From Phoronis australis (taxonomy: Eukaryota > Phoronida > Phoronidae), in NCBI GenBank assembly GCA_002633005.1, contig NMRA01000567.1:6954-70953 (forward strand): 64,000 bases of DNA. Direction: 5' to 3'. The translations under genes and the position numbers were made by a program. Every line of letters starts with the position of its first letter. Position 1 is the first letter of the stretch. The notes below the pieces were generated by a model, which worked only from the letters and a program-made list of their open reading frames with translations, was not told the DNA's origin and searched no databases. Below are positions 11,068 through 23,009 of the stretch, one piece after another.

Positions 11068-14000
11068 GTGAGCTATTGGACAAAATGAACCATCGTGCTG
11101 GTGATTGTGCAGAGATGGAAACCACACGTTCATGTAAAACTTAAAAATTGAGCTCAGTCAGAACCTTAGCTGTGAGTGTGAAACGTCCGCCCGAATAATG
11201 TTCATTGAACTCCAAGTAATTTCAAACTCAACTGAAATTAATACCATTTTTAGTTCAATATTTATTTTGATCCGGCATCATAACCTATAATTGCCGCCGT
11301 TGTGAATGACAGCTGTCTCATGCATTATGAGTACACAAACAGGGCTGAAAGTTACGAAATGTTCATTACTTTATTAATAACTTTTGACTGACAAAACTCA
11401 TCCGGCGTTCTAAATTGGTGAATGTAAAGCGAAGGGTATCTTTAAGGGTTTAATTGAACTAACTTCAATGATCATATTTTCTTTGTATTGAGAGGTATCT
11501 AGTAGTAGGCCTAAAAATACCGATTGTGCGGTGGAGGAAAACGCGACCAACTTTGCACGGCACCGGATTATTTTTGATAACATCGATATCTTACAATGCG
11601 CTTTGAAATTGAGGACAGGTGGTTCTCGGAAAAATTATTTTGGGGAAATCGTGAATGTGATGGGAATGGCATGATTACAACATTTGCACAACCCAGTCGA
11701 TATCTTTGGAAGAATGTTGGTTTTAACAGACCTTGCTCTCCCGTCCATTTAAATGGGAAACGCACGTGGATTGGTTTGTTTACTCTAGGAAATTGCATAT
11801 TCAAGATGGTGGTCAAAGCCGTCGACTCGTGTACTTATTATGCGCTCGCACAAAGTTACTAATCACTAATCATTTGTTCTGAATGTCTATAATGCTGAAA
11901 ATGCTATGACTGAACAAATACAGCGCGAACCTGCAAGTTTGATACCGCGTAATTGACAGGAATTTGTGGACGGAAGTTACTCCACGATTCAGTTAGACTT
12001 GCCAGAATCAAAAGGCAAGTTTGGCTTCTTATACCAGATCTTTTCGAAATGCAAATTGCAATAGTTTCCAAAAATGAAGCTGGGAGATTTTGTTAGAAAT
12101 GTATATTTTTCGAGAGAGAGAGAGAGAGAGACGAAATCAGACCCTGTCTCCCTGACCAGTATCAAAGAGGATTTTCGTAAAAAAGGCCCAAGCAGGATCC
12201 TGGACACTTGATGTAAATCGGACCAAGACAATCCCATCATTCAACATTCCATCCTCACCGCTCAATCAATAACCTCAGTGACTGCCATTTTGCTAGGCTA
12301 TTGCACGATAGTAAGTTCCTGAGCATACTCGCGAAACACTACCTGGTAGTGCTTTTTTGTGATTCTGCGTGATCCTGCTTTTACTTGAGTTCACACGTCT
12401 GCGGAATGCGTCGGTCTGCGGAATGTGCTTGTATGCGCTCTGCTCAGATCGCTCATCGTGCACAGGGGTGCAAAGGATCCCAAAATCAGGTTTTCATTTG
12501 GCATGACATGAAACTGACGGATGGCGAACAGGGTCAAACGGTGATGCGTTCCTTGAAGCACGCCATGCTTTACAAGCACAGCACGTGATTACACTAGATT
12601 TACTCTCGAATGTCGTGCCTCTACGGAACGCACCCCTGTTCAAAGGCCATCAAGAAAGCAAACATTCAAACCTGGAAGTTTCTGCCATCCTGAGTGTTTG
12701 TACAGTGCACTCGCTTGCCATGTATTGTTTTAATGGCATTTGTGTTGTTTGTTGGACCACTTTCATACACGAGTCTGCCAAGTGCAGGTCGGAAGTCACT
12801 CAGGCTGGAGGCGATCTCTCGATAGGAGTGAATTTTTCACGGCCGTCACATTCATCTCGGTCATTGGCAGATGAAATGAGAATAGTTGATTTTTACGAAA
12901 TGTTATTTCATTACTTTTAAACTTACAAAAATGTTTCAAACAGTGTAAGATTAACTTTCAAACTAAATTTAGAAAGTGGCAATTTTTCCGACACGCTTGT
13001 CTGGCAGGTTTTAACATTTCAAAGTCAAGAGATCGTTACTTATTTTGTGGTCGGCTATACATGTGTTGGAACATATTGCGCCACGATTAGTTTACATTAA
13101 TTACATTGTAAGCACATCAATTACGAAGCCCTGGGTGTATGGCTATCCTGTTGTTTTTAAAGATCAACAAGTCACAGGAATGTCGTGCGATTGTGTTGAA
13201 TATTGTGATCATCTCACGTAGAATGAAAAACAAAGAGAAGTATACAATACAGAAAGGCTAAGAGATCCTTGTTTAGCGATGAATATTCACCTTCAGTAAA
13301 TTAATGGCAGGATCATTTTTGTAAACATGAAGAAGTTGGATTTGAAAAACCATGATGATATTTCCTCGTAAAACTGAAATGTGGCATCTCACCTCAGGAC
13401 TAGACGGTGAAACAAAGCTCGTCCTGACTCATGAACATGTGACTTTTATTCAAGAATGTTTTCCATATATATTTTGCTCATTTTCTAAGCTAATTTTAAA
13501 TCTAATAAAAATATTGTCAGAAAACTATTTTTCCGAATACCAAACTGCAGAGCTGTGTTCCGTAGACCCAAGACAATCGTGAAAAAAACTAGTTTGATCA
13601 AGTGCTTCGCTCGTTCTGCATTACGGTACTCCGCGATCACTTGTGTGATCTTGCGTCTTCGCGAGATTCTTGCGTCTACGGACGTCTAGGGACAATGAAT
13701 AATTTCGTGTAATTGGCCATACGTTCGATTATTTTTGTGCACTGTATCAACACGGGACTTGCAGGTCGTTGCCATGAACATCCGAAGGCGTCGATTTCAC
13801 ATGAGTTCGTTTGCACGAATATGTTACATTCCACCAAACTCAAATGTCGTCTTCATCTTGTCTCCATGTTCTTTTACTATACTGTTCTGGGAGGTCAGTG
13901 AGCAGTGCTTCCTTAAGTATCTACAGCTACCGTTAACCTATGAAAGAACTACATTTTCTGACACCAGGAGTCGAGGCGAACTCTGCTGTGTGTCTGTGAA

Positions 14001-17000
14001 GGTTTACCTGGAAAATTTATGCTCATTCACTTAGAATGTGAACTCGAAAATGTTGCCAATTTGGAAGGATCTTCCATAAGGAAGTTACCGTCGTAGGGTT
14101 TTGTTTCAGAAACTCTGTTCTTCTTAAATTCTTCAAGCGGTTTAACCGTTTCATTATTAGGGATCTTAGGACAGCTGAAACGCACAATGAAGGATGCATA
14201 ATGTTGTCAAATAGGAGTGGATGTGTCGTGTCTTGTCACCACTCTCAAATATTCCCTTCTTGGCTTAGAAAGATTGCTAGTGTCATCAATGTTGAATAGG
14301 AAGAACGGCTCACTGACGTCTCAGCATGGTAAAGGAACATGGAGTCAGTGATGCGCGTTTGCGAGCCCCGGCACGACTTCTTTGTTCTTGGTGAGTTACC
14401 CGTGGGCGACTCGTACTTGCAAATCATTGAATTGTGTTTATCTGGTCCGTGACGCGTGTCTAAAAACGAAGCAACATGTTTACGAGTGCGGCAGCCGTGT
14501 TGTTCGTGTAGCACATTGCGAGCACAAGGGCCCAATCTGTTTTCCAACGACATCCCCGTCCGGATTTCCCGATGGAAAATCGAGCTGGTCGCACATAGTA
14601 TGCAACAAATTCTATTGTTCAACTACCAATCGTTAGCACTTGAATCGTGTAATGATTTATAAGCATTGTCAATAAGTCTAAGTGAGGAGACAGATGAACT
14701 TGTATGCTTTGGGACTGATAAGAATAATAGCGACGATGAATATTTCATGCCCACGTAATCAGCATGAGCAACGATCAATGAAAACAGCAAGTTAACTCTC
14801 TAAGGCGTCGTTTACTGACCACATTGTGATTGAGTCAGATGACCAAAAATCAGAAAAGAAACTTGGAAAATAAACTAGCGACGATTTAAGTTATCAATAT
14901 CTTACAACAAACAACACAAGAAACTGTGCAAAGTCTGCTCATAAATCGTGATCGTTACGTGGTATAGTAGTGCTATTCTTCGCTTAGTTCGCACAAAAAT
15001 AACAATTGTCGAAATAGTCATTGTTTCTATTTTGTCAAAAACTTATTACGTTGCTGTAAATAACGGGAACTTTTCCAAATGTTGCCTTATAACTATTACA
15101 CAGTACAAATCAAACGTAAGAGCATCCAAGTTCGAAAATACATGTACAACCGTCTGGACCTAACTGAATTGAAGCTCATGGTTTTAAAACTGCATGAAGC
15201 GCTTTAGCATTATTAATACGTGCTTCATTGAATAGTATGATTAATTTTTAAGGAATGTGCGTTACTGTACTAGTAAACCGATAGAAAATTCAAATGTGGC
15301 AACAGTCAATCGATTTATTAACCAAGCTCTTATCTCCCCCGACACTATGATCACCTTAGAATACTGCAATCGGAAGTGGCATTTTAAAATTGTTGAGTTG
15401 AATAATAAGACACTGTCTTGCAAGTATTTCTTTTCGGTTGTAAAACCTTCAGCTTGAATCGGGAAGCTATTTTTGTCTAATTACGCGTGTCATTGACAAT
15501 ACGGAATCGCAATGCAATACATGAAATACATACAGTCCAGCAATGATGATCCCTCATCAGCCTCCACTTAATTCAATTGCCATTTTCCTTAGGGAAACAG
15601 GATAAGATGATTTCATCGCTGCCCGCATTCAAGACATAATTATAAGTGTTAACATCTGTTTCTTGAATCTTGAATTCTAAAGAACGCAAAACGCGTACAC
15701 TGAATTTGCTACGAGGGTATTTGTAAATAGACGAATTTTTGTGTTGAAAATCGCTACAACGACTTGCTTTTTACGACTATGCATTAAACCTTATTTTGCT
15801 ACAAGTCGGTTTTAACGCATGTGAATGGGCTTGCAAACAGTTACTAAGTGTGTGCATTATACCACCACGTCTTCCTGACGACGGTTGCCTTTATGAATAT
15901 AGTTTCAGTATGCATCGTGTTTGTCTAGTAGAATGCAGTGAAAGGAGGACCTTTGTTAGATTCATAACAATGGATTTGTACGATTCGCGTTCGTGGTGTA
16001 TTCAAGATCAGTACTGTTATAGAACTCCAGGAAAAGCAGTCCTTAGCGTTATATGAATCGTTTGTGTTATTTGAGAGTAACAAATCAATGAAAGGAACCA
16101 TGTCTGTGTCTTCTTCAACTAAGTTTTGCGCTTTTGACGTGCTCCCCAGCCAAAAACATTGCGCACAACAAGGTTACGTCACAGCCAAGGTATTGACTTG
16201 CACGCTAAAATGGGATGACGTCAGCAGGCGGCAATGATTGTCTCGTGTTGTTGACGTCAAGACCGTTGTTTGATGCCTTTTGTTTACTGTGGTCGCTTTA
16301 AACTTCAATCTAAAATTAAACGCTTCTTGTGACTGAGATACGAAGGGTTGACTTTAAAATATCATTTTAATTTGATGACTTTGATGTTTAAAGACTCTCT
16401 TCCTAATTTGTGTTAATGAGTAGAACGTGCAGAGTGTCTCAAAAATGCACTCAGTAACTAGTTTGTTGATGGACTAAGATTATTTTTATAAAATTCCTTA
16501 AGAAGTGTACAAAATGGAATTATGTTTTCAAACAAAAATAAATACATTGTTTATTCAATCGAAAAGAAAATTGCTTTTGTAAAGAGTTGGCGTTTTTAAT
16601 GTCCCAGTAGCATTTTAGTTGCTCCAAGATTGAGACATGCCTGCTTACCCAGAAACGTGTTACTCTACAGTATCCCCGAGCGCAGAGTCTGATCCACGCG
16701 ACTGAATTTGAACTCTCCACTTTTTTACACAAGTGTCTATTTTTGGAAATACCTGTAGAGATAAGCATGTGGCTGAAATTAAAAATTCGGTTAATTACTG
16801 CTTTGTGTATAAATCTGCTCAGTAAAATCTACTTACTTTTGAAAAATTAATTCCGTGGCTCATTAAGGAATTGAGAATAAATTTCGACTGATAGGAGTTA
16901 AAATTCGTTTCACTAAGTTTTTAATAAAAGTGGAACGCAAAGAGTGCCTTTACGAAGATATTTGAGCAGCACTGAATGTTAGCGTTAATGCTATAGAATA

Positions 17001-17802
17001 TTAATGTCAATAATTTATGTAAGCGCTAATTTCATTCCTGAAATACTTTCCCAAAGATAATGGAATAATAGGTGAGTTTTTTAAAAGGCTTCAACCTACA
17101 AAATTGGCGAGCACAATTTTAAAACTAATAATTGGCATGCTTTTTAGGCTTGCGGAGCTGAGTCTGGTATTGATGACGTTTTTTGGATTAAATTAAGTAT
17201 CCACGTCGCGGTTTGAATGTTTCTAGAGGAATTCGATAATCACAGTACAATACTAACTATGGAACTCTGTTGCTGTTCTTCGGTGATCTTTAGCGCCAAC
17301 TTGCGCAATCGCACTTCTCAGCCACTCTCTGCAAACATGTTCCAACTTGTTCAGTGCAGTAAACATCCAACAGAGTGTCAGTTGGTTAGAAATAACATCT
17401 CGTTCCCAAAGGAATCATATCAGACTCCATTAGCAGAATTCACATGCAGGTCTGTACAGGCGTGTATTAAACCCTCTTAAGTATATGACAAGCACATTGG
17501 GTGTTTAATTAACCAATTAACAGTCTAGTCTGAACTTGGCTCAATTATCTTGACTGACCTATTCTCGTCCGGAGTGAGACAGGATTCCGTAACTTATGCA
17601 CCTGTCCTGAAGTCGCACTTACTGCGTTTCACTAAGATTTTACTGATTTTGGTTTCATCCGGAATTCAACGCAAACCCTTAACTACGAACAAGTAAAATA
17701 ACAAGTGAAAACAGCAAATATAAAAATAGGAAAAAAGATGGAGGACTTCAAACAGAATCAAACGTAGCCTGACGTCAATGCGCAAAAAGTAGAGGTAACC
17801 GT
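11068..17802. other. Intron 1, 11-17.8 kb: no gene recognised
   Basis: ORFs up to about 125 codons (for example minus strand 14245-14622) overlap openings in other frames and carry no recognisable motif. A (GA)n run lies at 12111-12131. I see no coding domain, tRNA or TIR pair here. Confidence 0.4.
12111..12131. repeat. (GA)n microsatellite
   Basis: About ten uninterrupted GA dinucleotides. Confidence 0.9.
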
Positions 17803-18000
17803 AGTAGTAGTAGTATTTTATTTATCAGCAACAAATGATGAAAAAATTATAACAATGACAAAACGAAGTTACAATTTATGTTGATGGGAGGCCCCAGGGA
17901 TTACTAAACAGGCCCCTTTAAGACAGAAATTCTGTCTAACGCTCCCACGTAATAGTTGCCAAAAGGTTTAGAAAAGCATTACCAATTGTGAGTGCATCAC
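17803..18000 (-). mobile_element. Possible LINE 3' end with (TAC)n tail, minus strand
   Basis: Read on the minus strand, the segment ends GCTGATAAATAAAA followed by TAC repeats. A short tandem tail after an AATAAA-like end is usual for CR1/L2-like non-LTR elements. No reverse-transcriptase reading frame is recognisable upstream; the 61-codon minus ORF at 18239-18424 has no motif I know. A minus-strand gene 3' end is an alternative. Confidence 0.3.
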
Positions 18001-18684
18001 AATCTAGAAATAATTTATAGCTGCAGTTATTTCAGTAACTATAAGTTCTATGCACATTCTCAAAGGCTTCAGACGTTTTCTCAATTGAGGTTTAATTATT
18101 TTTCAGAAATAGCAGTGTGGCGCGAAAGACAAGATTTCTGTCTAAAGTCACTTTTTATCAAATAGATACCTGGAAAGCTAAAAAACCGCTTGTCCCAGAA
18201 GCCACAAGAATAAATAATTCAGAAAAATTATCATTCAATCAATAGGAATTAAACATTTCCCTAGCTAAACTCATCTGTAGAACAATACCAGGGAGTTTAA
18301 ATAATGTGATAAATTTCAGCATCAATGGCAAACCACTTAGATTAAGTAGAATATTAGTGATCTGCATGGATGATTGAACATAGCAACTCAACTGAAACAT
18401 TAAAGCTTCAGTTCGCAATATCACTTATTAAATAAAAATTCATTATAACATTTTTTAAAAGAGACATGTGAATTTTTAAATATTTCATTAGTTACTATAT
18501 TGGGAGAAGTTTGGTCATTGGTCGTCTTAGGGTCATTTGGCCGGTTGCATGAAATAGTTGGGGACTCAGCTATGTCCCTTGAATTTTCACCGCACTTGTG
18601 AAAGCAATCATCGTTCTTCTTAATGATGTTTTATTCTAGTGTTTACTTTGATACACTGCGATAGTTGAATTCTCAAACATGAAT

Positions 18685-18724
18685 ACGGACCTTTCATGCA
18701 GGGCCTTAACATGAAAGAGTCCGT
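18685..18724. repeat. Short palindrome (14 bp stem, one bulge)
   Basis: ACGGACCTTTCATG is inverted-repeated by CATGAAAGAGTCCGT with an 11-base loop. Too short for a typical microRNA precursor; may be a vestigial foldback element. Confidence 0.5.
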
Positions 18725-21700
18725 TATTTTCTTTGAAATAAGGTCTCATTTAGTTTTTAGTTTTATCGTTATAAAATGCCATTAATCAAAGAGGAGCTCA
18801 TAATAAATATAAACTAATAAACATATAACATTTATGAGCAAATAAAGACATACGGTAGGTGATAACCATGCGACCAGTTTACGCACGTCGCACGGTTCTC
18901 ACAAGGTAAACACTACACTGCGAGCTGCATACTACATTATTTGCCATTAACTCATTTCGACGTTTCTCATAATCAATCAGGGAAAGCTGCATTAAAACGT
19001 TTTATCTGTCAAGAAAAAACTTATCGCTATGAAATTGGTCTCAAATGGTCCCTTAGCCAAAATAGGTACGATTTCTGGACATGGAAAGAGCAGACCAAGT
19101 TCTAACTTTTAGTTTATGCCTCGACTTCAAATTTCATGAACTTAGTGTGAAGAAATTACAAAACGTCTAATTCTTTACCGAGCGCAGAGATCACTTCTAA
19201 ACTGACTGAGGAACAAGACAGGATACACGGGTTAAATGCCGCATTGAATAAAAAGTCGTGCTTTTCAATTCTAGGTAAGCACTGTACACGTTAATTCAAA
19301 TATAAATATGAAAGGAACCTTAATATGAGCTCCATTAAAGGTGATGGTAAAAGAATAAATGAATTCGTTGGCGCGGGTTGTCATTTTGGATAACTGACTG
19401 ATATACCAACAACTGAAAAATTTCTCGTTCTCAGACAACATAGTTCTGTTTTCCAAGCAGAGGCATTTGTCATTTGTTAAAGTTGCAGAAGAGTTGCTCG
19501 AAAACAGAATCCAAAATAAACCCATAGCTATCAGCATGTATCACTAACCTAAGTAATTTAGGTAAATATAATCATATCGAAGTTTCCTGGACCGCTGGAC
19601 ACGTTGGTATATCTAGGGTAATGAGGCAGCTGCTTGATTAGCCAAACTTGATTCAGAACTCGAATTTCAAGGACCTCAACCAATATTACTCGTCCCTTAT
19701 GCCTCCTGCGTTTTAGAAATATTAAACTAGACATAAAACGATAGAATGGGTCTTTGATTAACAAAAGTGACAGTAGAAAAACAAAAAGGGGAGAGCTGAG
19801 TAATTGCCAGTCTTACTACCAAGCTTTTTAGTCTGACTGAAGTTGGTAACTAATGCGGGTGATTACAGGTCACTCAGTGTAACGTGCAGACAGTTAAGAA
19901 AACGAAAGGTGTGTGAAATTCTGGATAGAAAATGAAATACAAGAACATCATGTGTTTCACTTACCAAAGCATTAGAAAAGAATGCTTTGGAAGTTAACCA
20001 GTTTTAGTGAAAACTGTCATAGGTAACAAAACATTTAACAATTGCGAAATTCCTCAAGCGTGCTGGTAGCCTTGCTGAGTTTGAGCAGTGAAGTTAAAGC
20101 AGAGTGCCTGTTGCAATGGCTCTGTGGAAGGCCTAAATAATGTGTCGGTCTTTTTGTTTTGCGTACTTTGCTGTTCCATTATTATTATAATTATCATTAT
20201 CATTATCATTATTATTAATTCATATTAATTTATATTACATTCATGAAAGAAGTGTTGAAAAGAGTACTTGGTTTTGTTTAGAAAATTAAGTAAGTGGTGT
20301 CGTACATTTTTAGTTGCTCAATTCTCCAAAAACAAAAATCCACGTGTGACCAGCAAAGTTTTGTTCAACTCAAACCAGACTGAGGAAGGAGTTAGAGCTG
20401 TGCTCGAAAAGTCGTGTTTTATCCTCACTGGCGACAGTAAACATGGAAACGGCGTCACACTTCAGCGGTGGTGACGTAGAACCAGAATAAATACTCGGGT
20501 GTGATATGATTATAAATTTAAAAATATACTACTCTACAGATGGAAGCATGTGTCTAATTAAAAATTGCTGCACACGTGTTGTCAACATCCGTTAAAACAG
20601 TCATCACCGCGTACCCGGTTATCAGTCTTCATCTAGTCATGTACCTGTTTTGCTGACAACGACAGCATGCCCGTGGGAGTTGTTCAACACTAATAGCAAT
20701 ATGCGCGTTATTTCACTTGCATGGAAAACATTGCACACTGAAACTTGATATTTTATTCACACGTTACTGCTGTACACGAATAACAAAAGTAAATCAATAA
20801 CAAGTTTGAAATTCCTGGGCATGAAAATAATAGAATTTGAGTTGTATGCTTGAATATATCACTCAAACAACGAGTTTTAGCCTCGGGTGAATACTAAAAC
20901 TAAAAGTTAAGATAGAGATAGAGTAAAAACTCGGCAATTCCGGAAGTGACCAGGCTTAAAACAGCGCCCTTAGAGGCTTAAATAATACTAAGCGCGAAAA
21001 CATGTCGGCAGATGTGAAGCCGGGTAGCCACTCAGGCCAACATTGCACAGCCGTAACTAACTGCACCAACTATTGAAAAAATGTCTCAGGATGTTATTTT
21101 TCACACTCCTTAAGAATGGGGAAGGTACTATGTCTTTTGCATATAGTTGTAAGATATTCTTGTTTTCTTTTAATGTCATTCATCAAAAGAATCCTACGTG
21201 GACACCCTAACTGGTCGAGATTGTGCTACTCGGCCGGCTTGCGTACCTCAGAATGTGCCGATTCAGATCAAAGACCCCATGCTGTTGTGGTTAAGTCAAT
21301 CGCCTCAGGCTGCTGAGGCTACTATTCTCTAGATAATGAAACCACATTGGGAGCGACAGTAGTATTTTTGAATATTCGCTTTGAATTTTTGTAAATAGCA
21401 AATTTAAACATTTCGTGAAAAGCACGCGTGATTAGTCTTTCGAATTTTGAAAATTGGACAATAAATGTGACTTTTACAACCTAAAACGCTTGTTTAATGT
21501 CGCAATAATATGTTCCTTGTTAATTGGGCCAATTACCAAACCATCAGGCAGCAGTTGGATTTTGAGGTAAGCCAAGTGTAATCGTACTATTCTTGGCATG
21601 TTTCTTAAGAAGTTGGCAGCTACAAGGAAAAACCTGCACGTCCCGAATCCATCCAGGTTCGGTTCCACTGCACGACTCATAATGTCCACATCAAGGCCGC

Positions 21701-22860
21701 GCAAAGCATATGGTTAACTTAAATGTTTATAACTATAGCTGGATAGAACTATCCCAGATTCCAACAAACTATGACTTTCATCCGCTGGACAAGAGGATTT
21801 AACAGTGGGGTCTAAGTTTGGTATCTGTATCAAATTGTTAGCATGGTAAGAGGCTGTCGCCCAGGTTTTCAAGTCGTGATTAGCTTGTTTTTGGTCATTC
21901 ATTTTGGTTTTTGGAAGTACACAACAGCGTCAAGAAGCTCCGCCGTATTGTGATTATATTAAAAACTTACACGGAAAGGTTCATTAATAGAAATCTGTTG
22001 ACTTAGTCCCCCCTTTTGAGATTGTTTTAAAGTAATCCTCATTGAGTACGACATAGTCTATTACATTTTACGACGCAAGCTTAGAATGACGAATCATATT
22101 AAATATGGACGCAATTCGCGTTGTCGTTGTTCATATTCACCATGGATGGAACAAGTAAGAGAAATTGCAACCCAAAATGGTTTCAACTCATAAGGCTTGC
22201 GGCATACGACACTGCTCGCAACTCTCCTGTGTTGAAAGGAGTCGCAGTCTGCAGTACCCTGTAGATAACAACTCGCCTAAACGCTATAATATGCTTTTCG
22301 CTTCACGTTACTTTTCTAATGTGCTTCAGTTGTTCACCTCTTTTTCTCGCATATACCCAGAAGGGCAGCTCTCTTGTTTTTTTCCAGCTTTTAGTGTCAC
22401 CGCCATCCTTGTACTAGGCTATATTGCACTGCACATCAAACAGCCGAGTATTAAGATCAAAGCCTCGATTTCGATTAGTCGTGGGTGCCAGCGACTGGAA
22501 GCCAACGTCGGGAATCCTTCATTTCTGATCTCATTTTGCCCTTTATGGCTCCTTCCAAACATACTTGCTTCCCGAAATTTCATTCCACCGAACAATAATA
22601 ATGATAATGCATTTCTGGTCTTTAAACCCATTGTGTCTCTTCAAGCAACAGTGGGTACATTTTGAAATGCGAGGTAAATTCGTTGTCACGTGATCTCCTA
22701 TTCGGCAACATGAAGACGACAATTATGCCGCCCCGTATTACACATTCGAATTTCGCTTCATTAACCCACAATGCCGCAATATCCGCCATTAGAGTTCCAC
22801 ATGCTTTGTTGTATTCTTTCCACGATTTTATCGACTGGATTACCCTATTCGTCCTTCCAA
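18725..22860. other. Intron 1, 18.7-22.9 kb: no gene recognised
   Basis: A 166-codon opening (22165-22665 +) lacks recognisable domains and overlaps an opening on the other strand, so I do not call it. (ATT/ATC)n low complexity lies at 20170-20216. Nothing else is recognisable. Confidence 0.35.
20170..20216. repeat. (ATT/ATC)n low-complexity run
   Basis: Imperfect ATTATTATNATTATCATT run in AT-rich intron sequence. Confidence 0.85.
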
Positions 22861-23009
22861 TGCCAAAGACGCATCACTGCTGTGTAATGGGCTGCAATTC
22901 CGATGGAAAAAAGTGGGATAAACTTGACAAATGTCAGTGGATGCGTGATGTTAGTTCGTCGCTTCCCCAACACCAATCAAAAACAAGAAAACGCGGAGCA
23001 AGTGAATAA
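22861..23009 (+). pseudogene. THAP-like domain fragment
   Basis: The reading from ATG 22861 starts MPKTHHCCVMGCNSDG and continues KKWDKLDKCQWM. C-C-V-M-G-C gives the C-x4-C pair of a THAP-like domain, and C-N-S-D matches the second fragment at 10062. The frame runs to 23009 without the later C-x2-H pair, and the following sequence appears frame-shifted and AT-rich. It is therefore likely a transposon-derived relic rather than a host THAP gene. No TIRs were found around it. Confidence 0.4.

Noticed and set aside
22165-22665. 166-codon + strand opening
   Set aside because: No recognisable domain, overlapping openings on the opposite strand, and no splice or start context. It is more likely chance than a gene, though a search could revive it.
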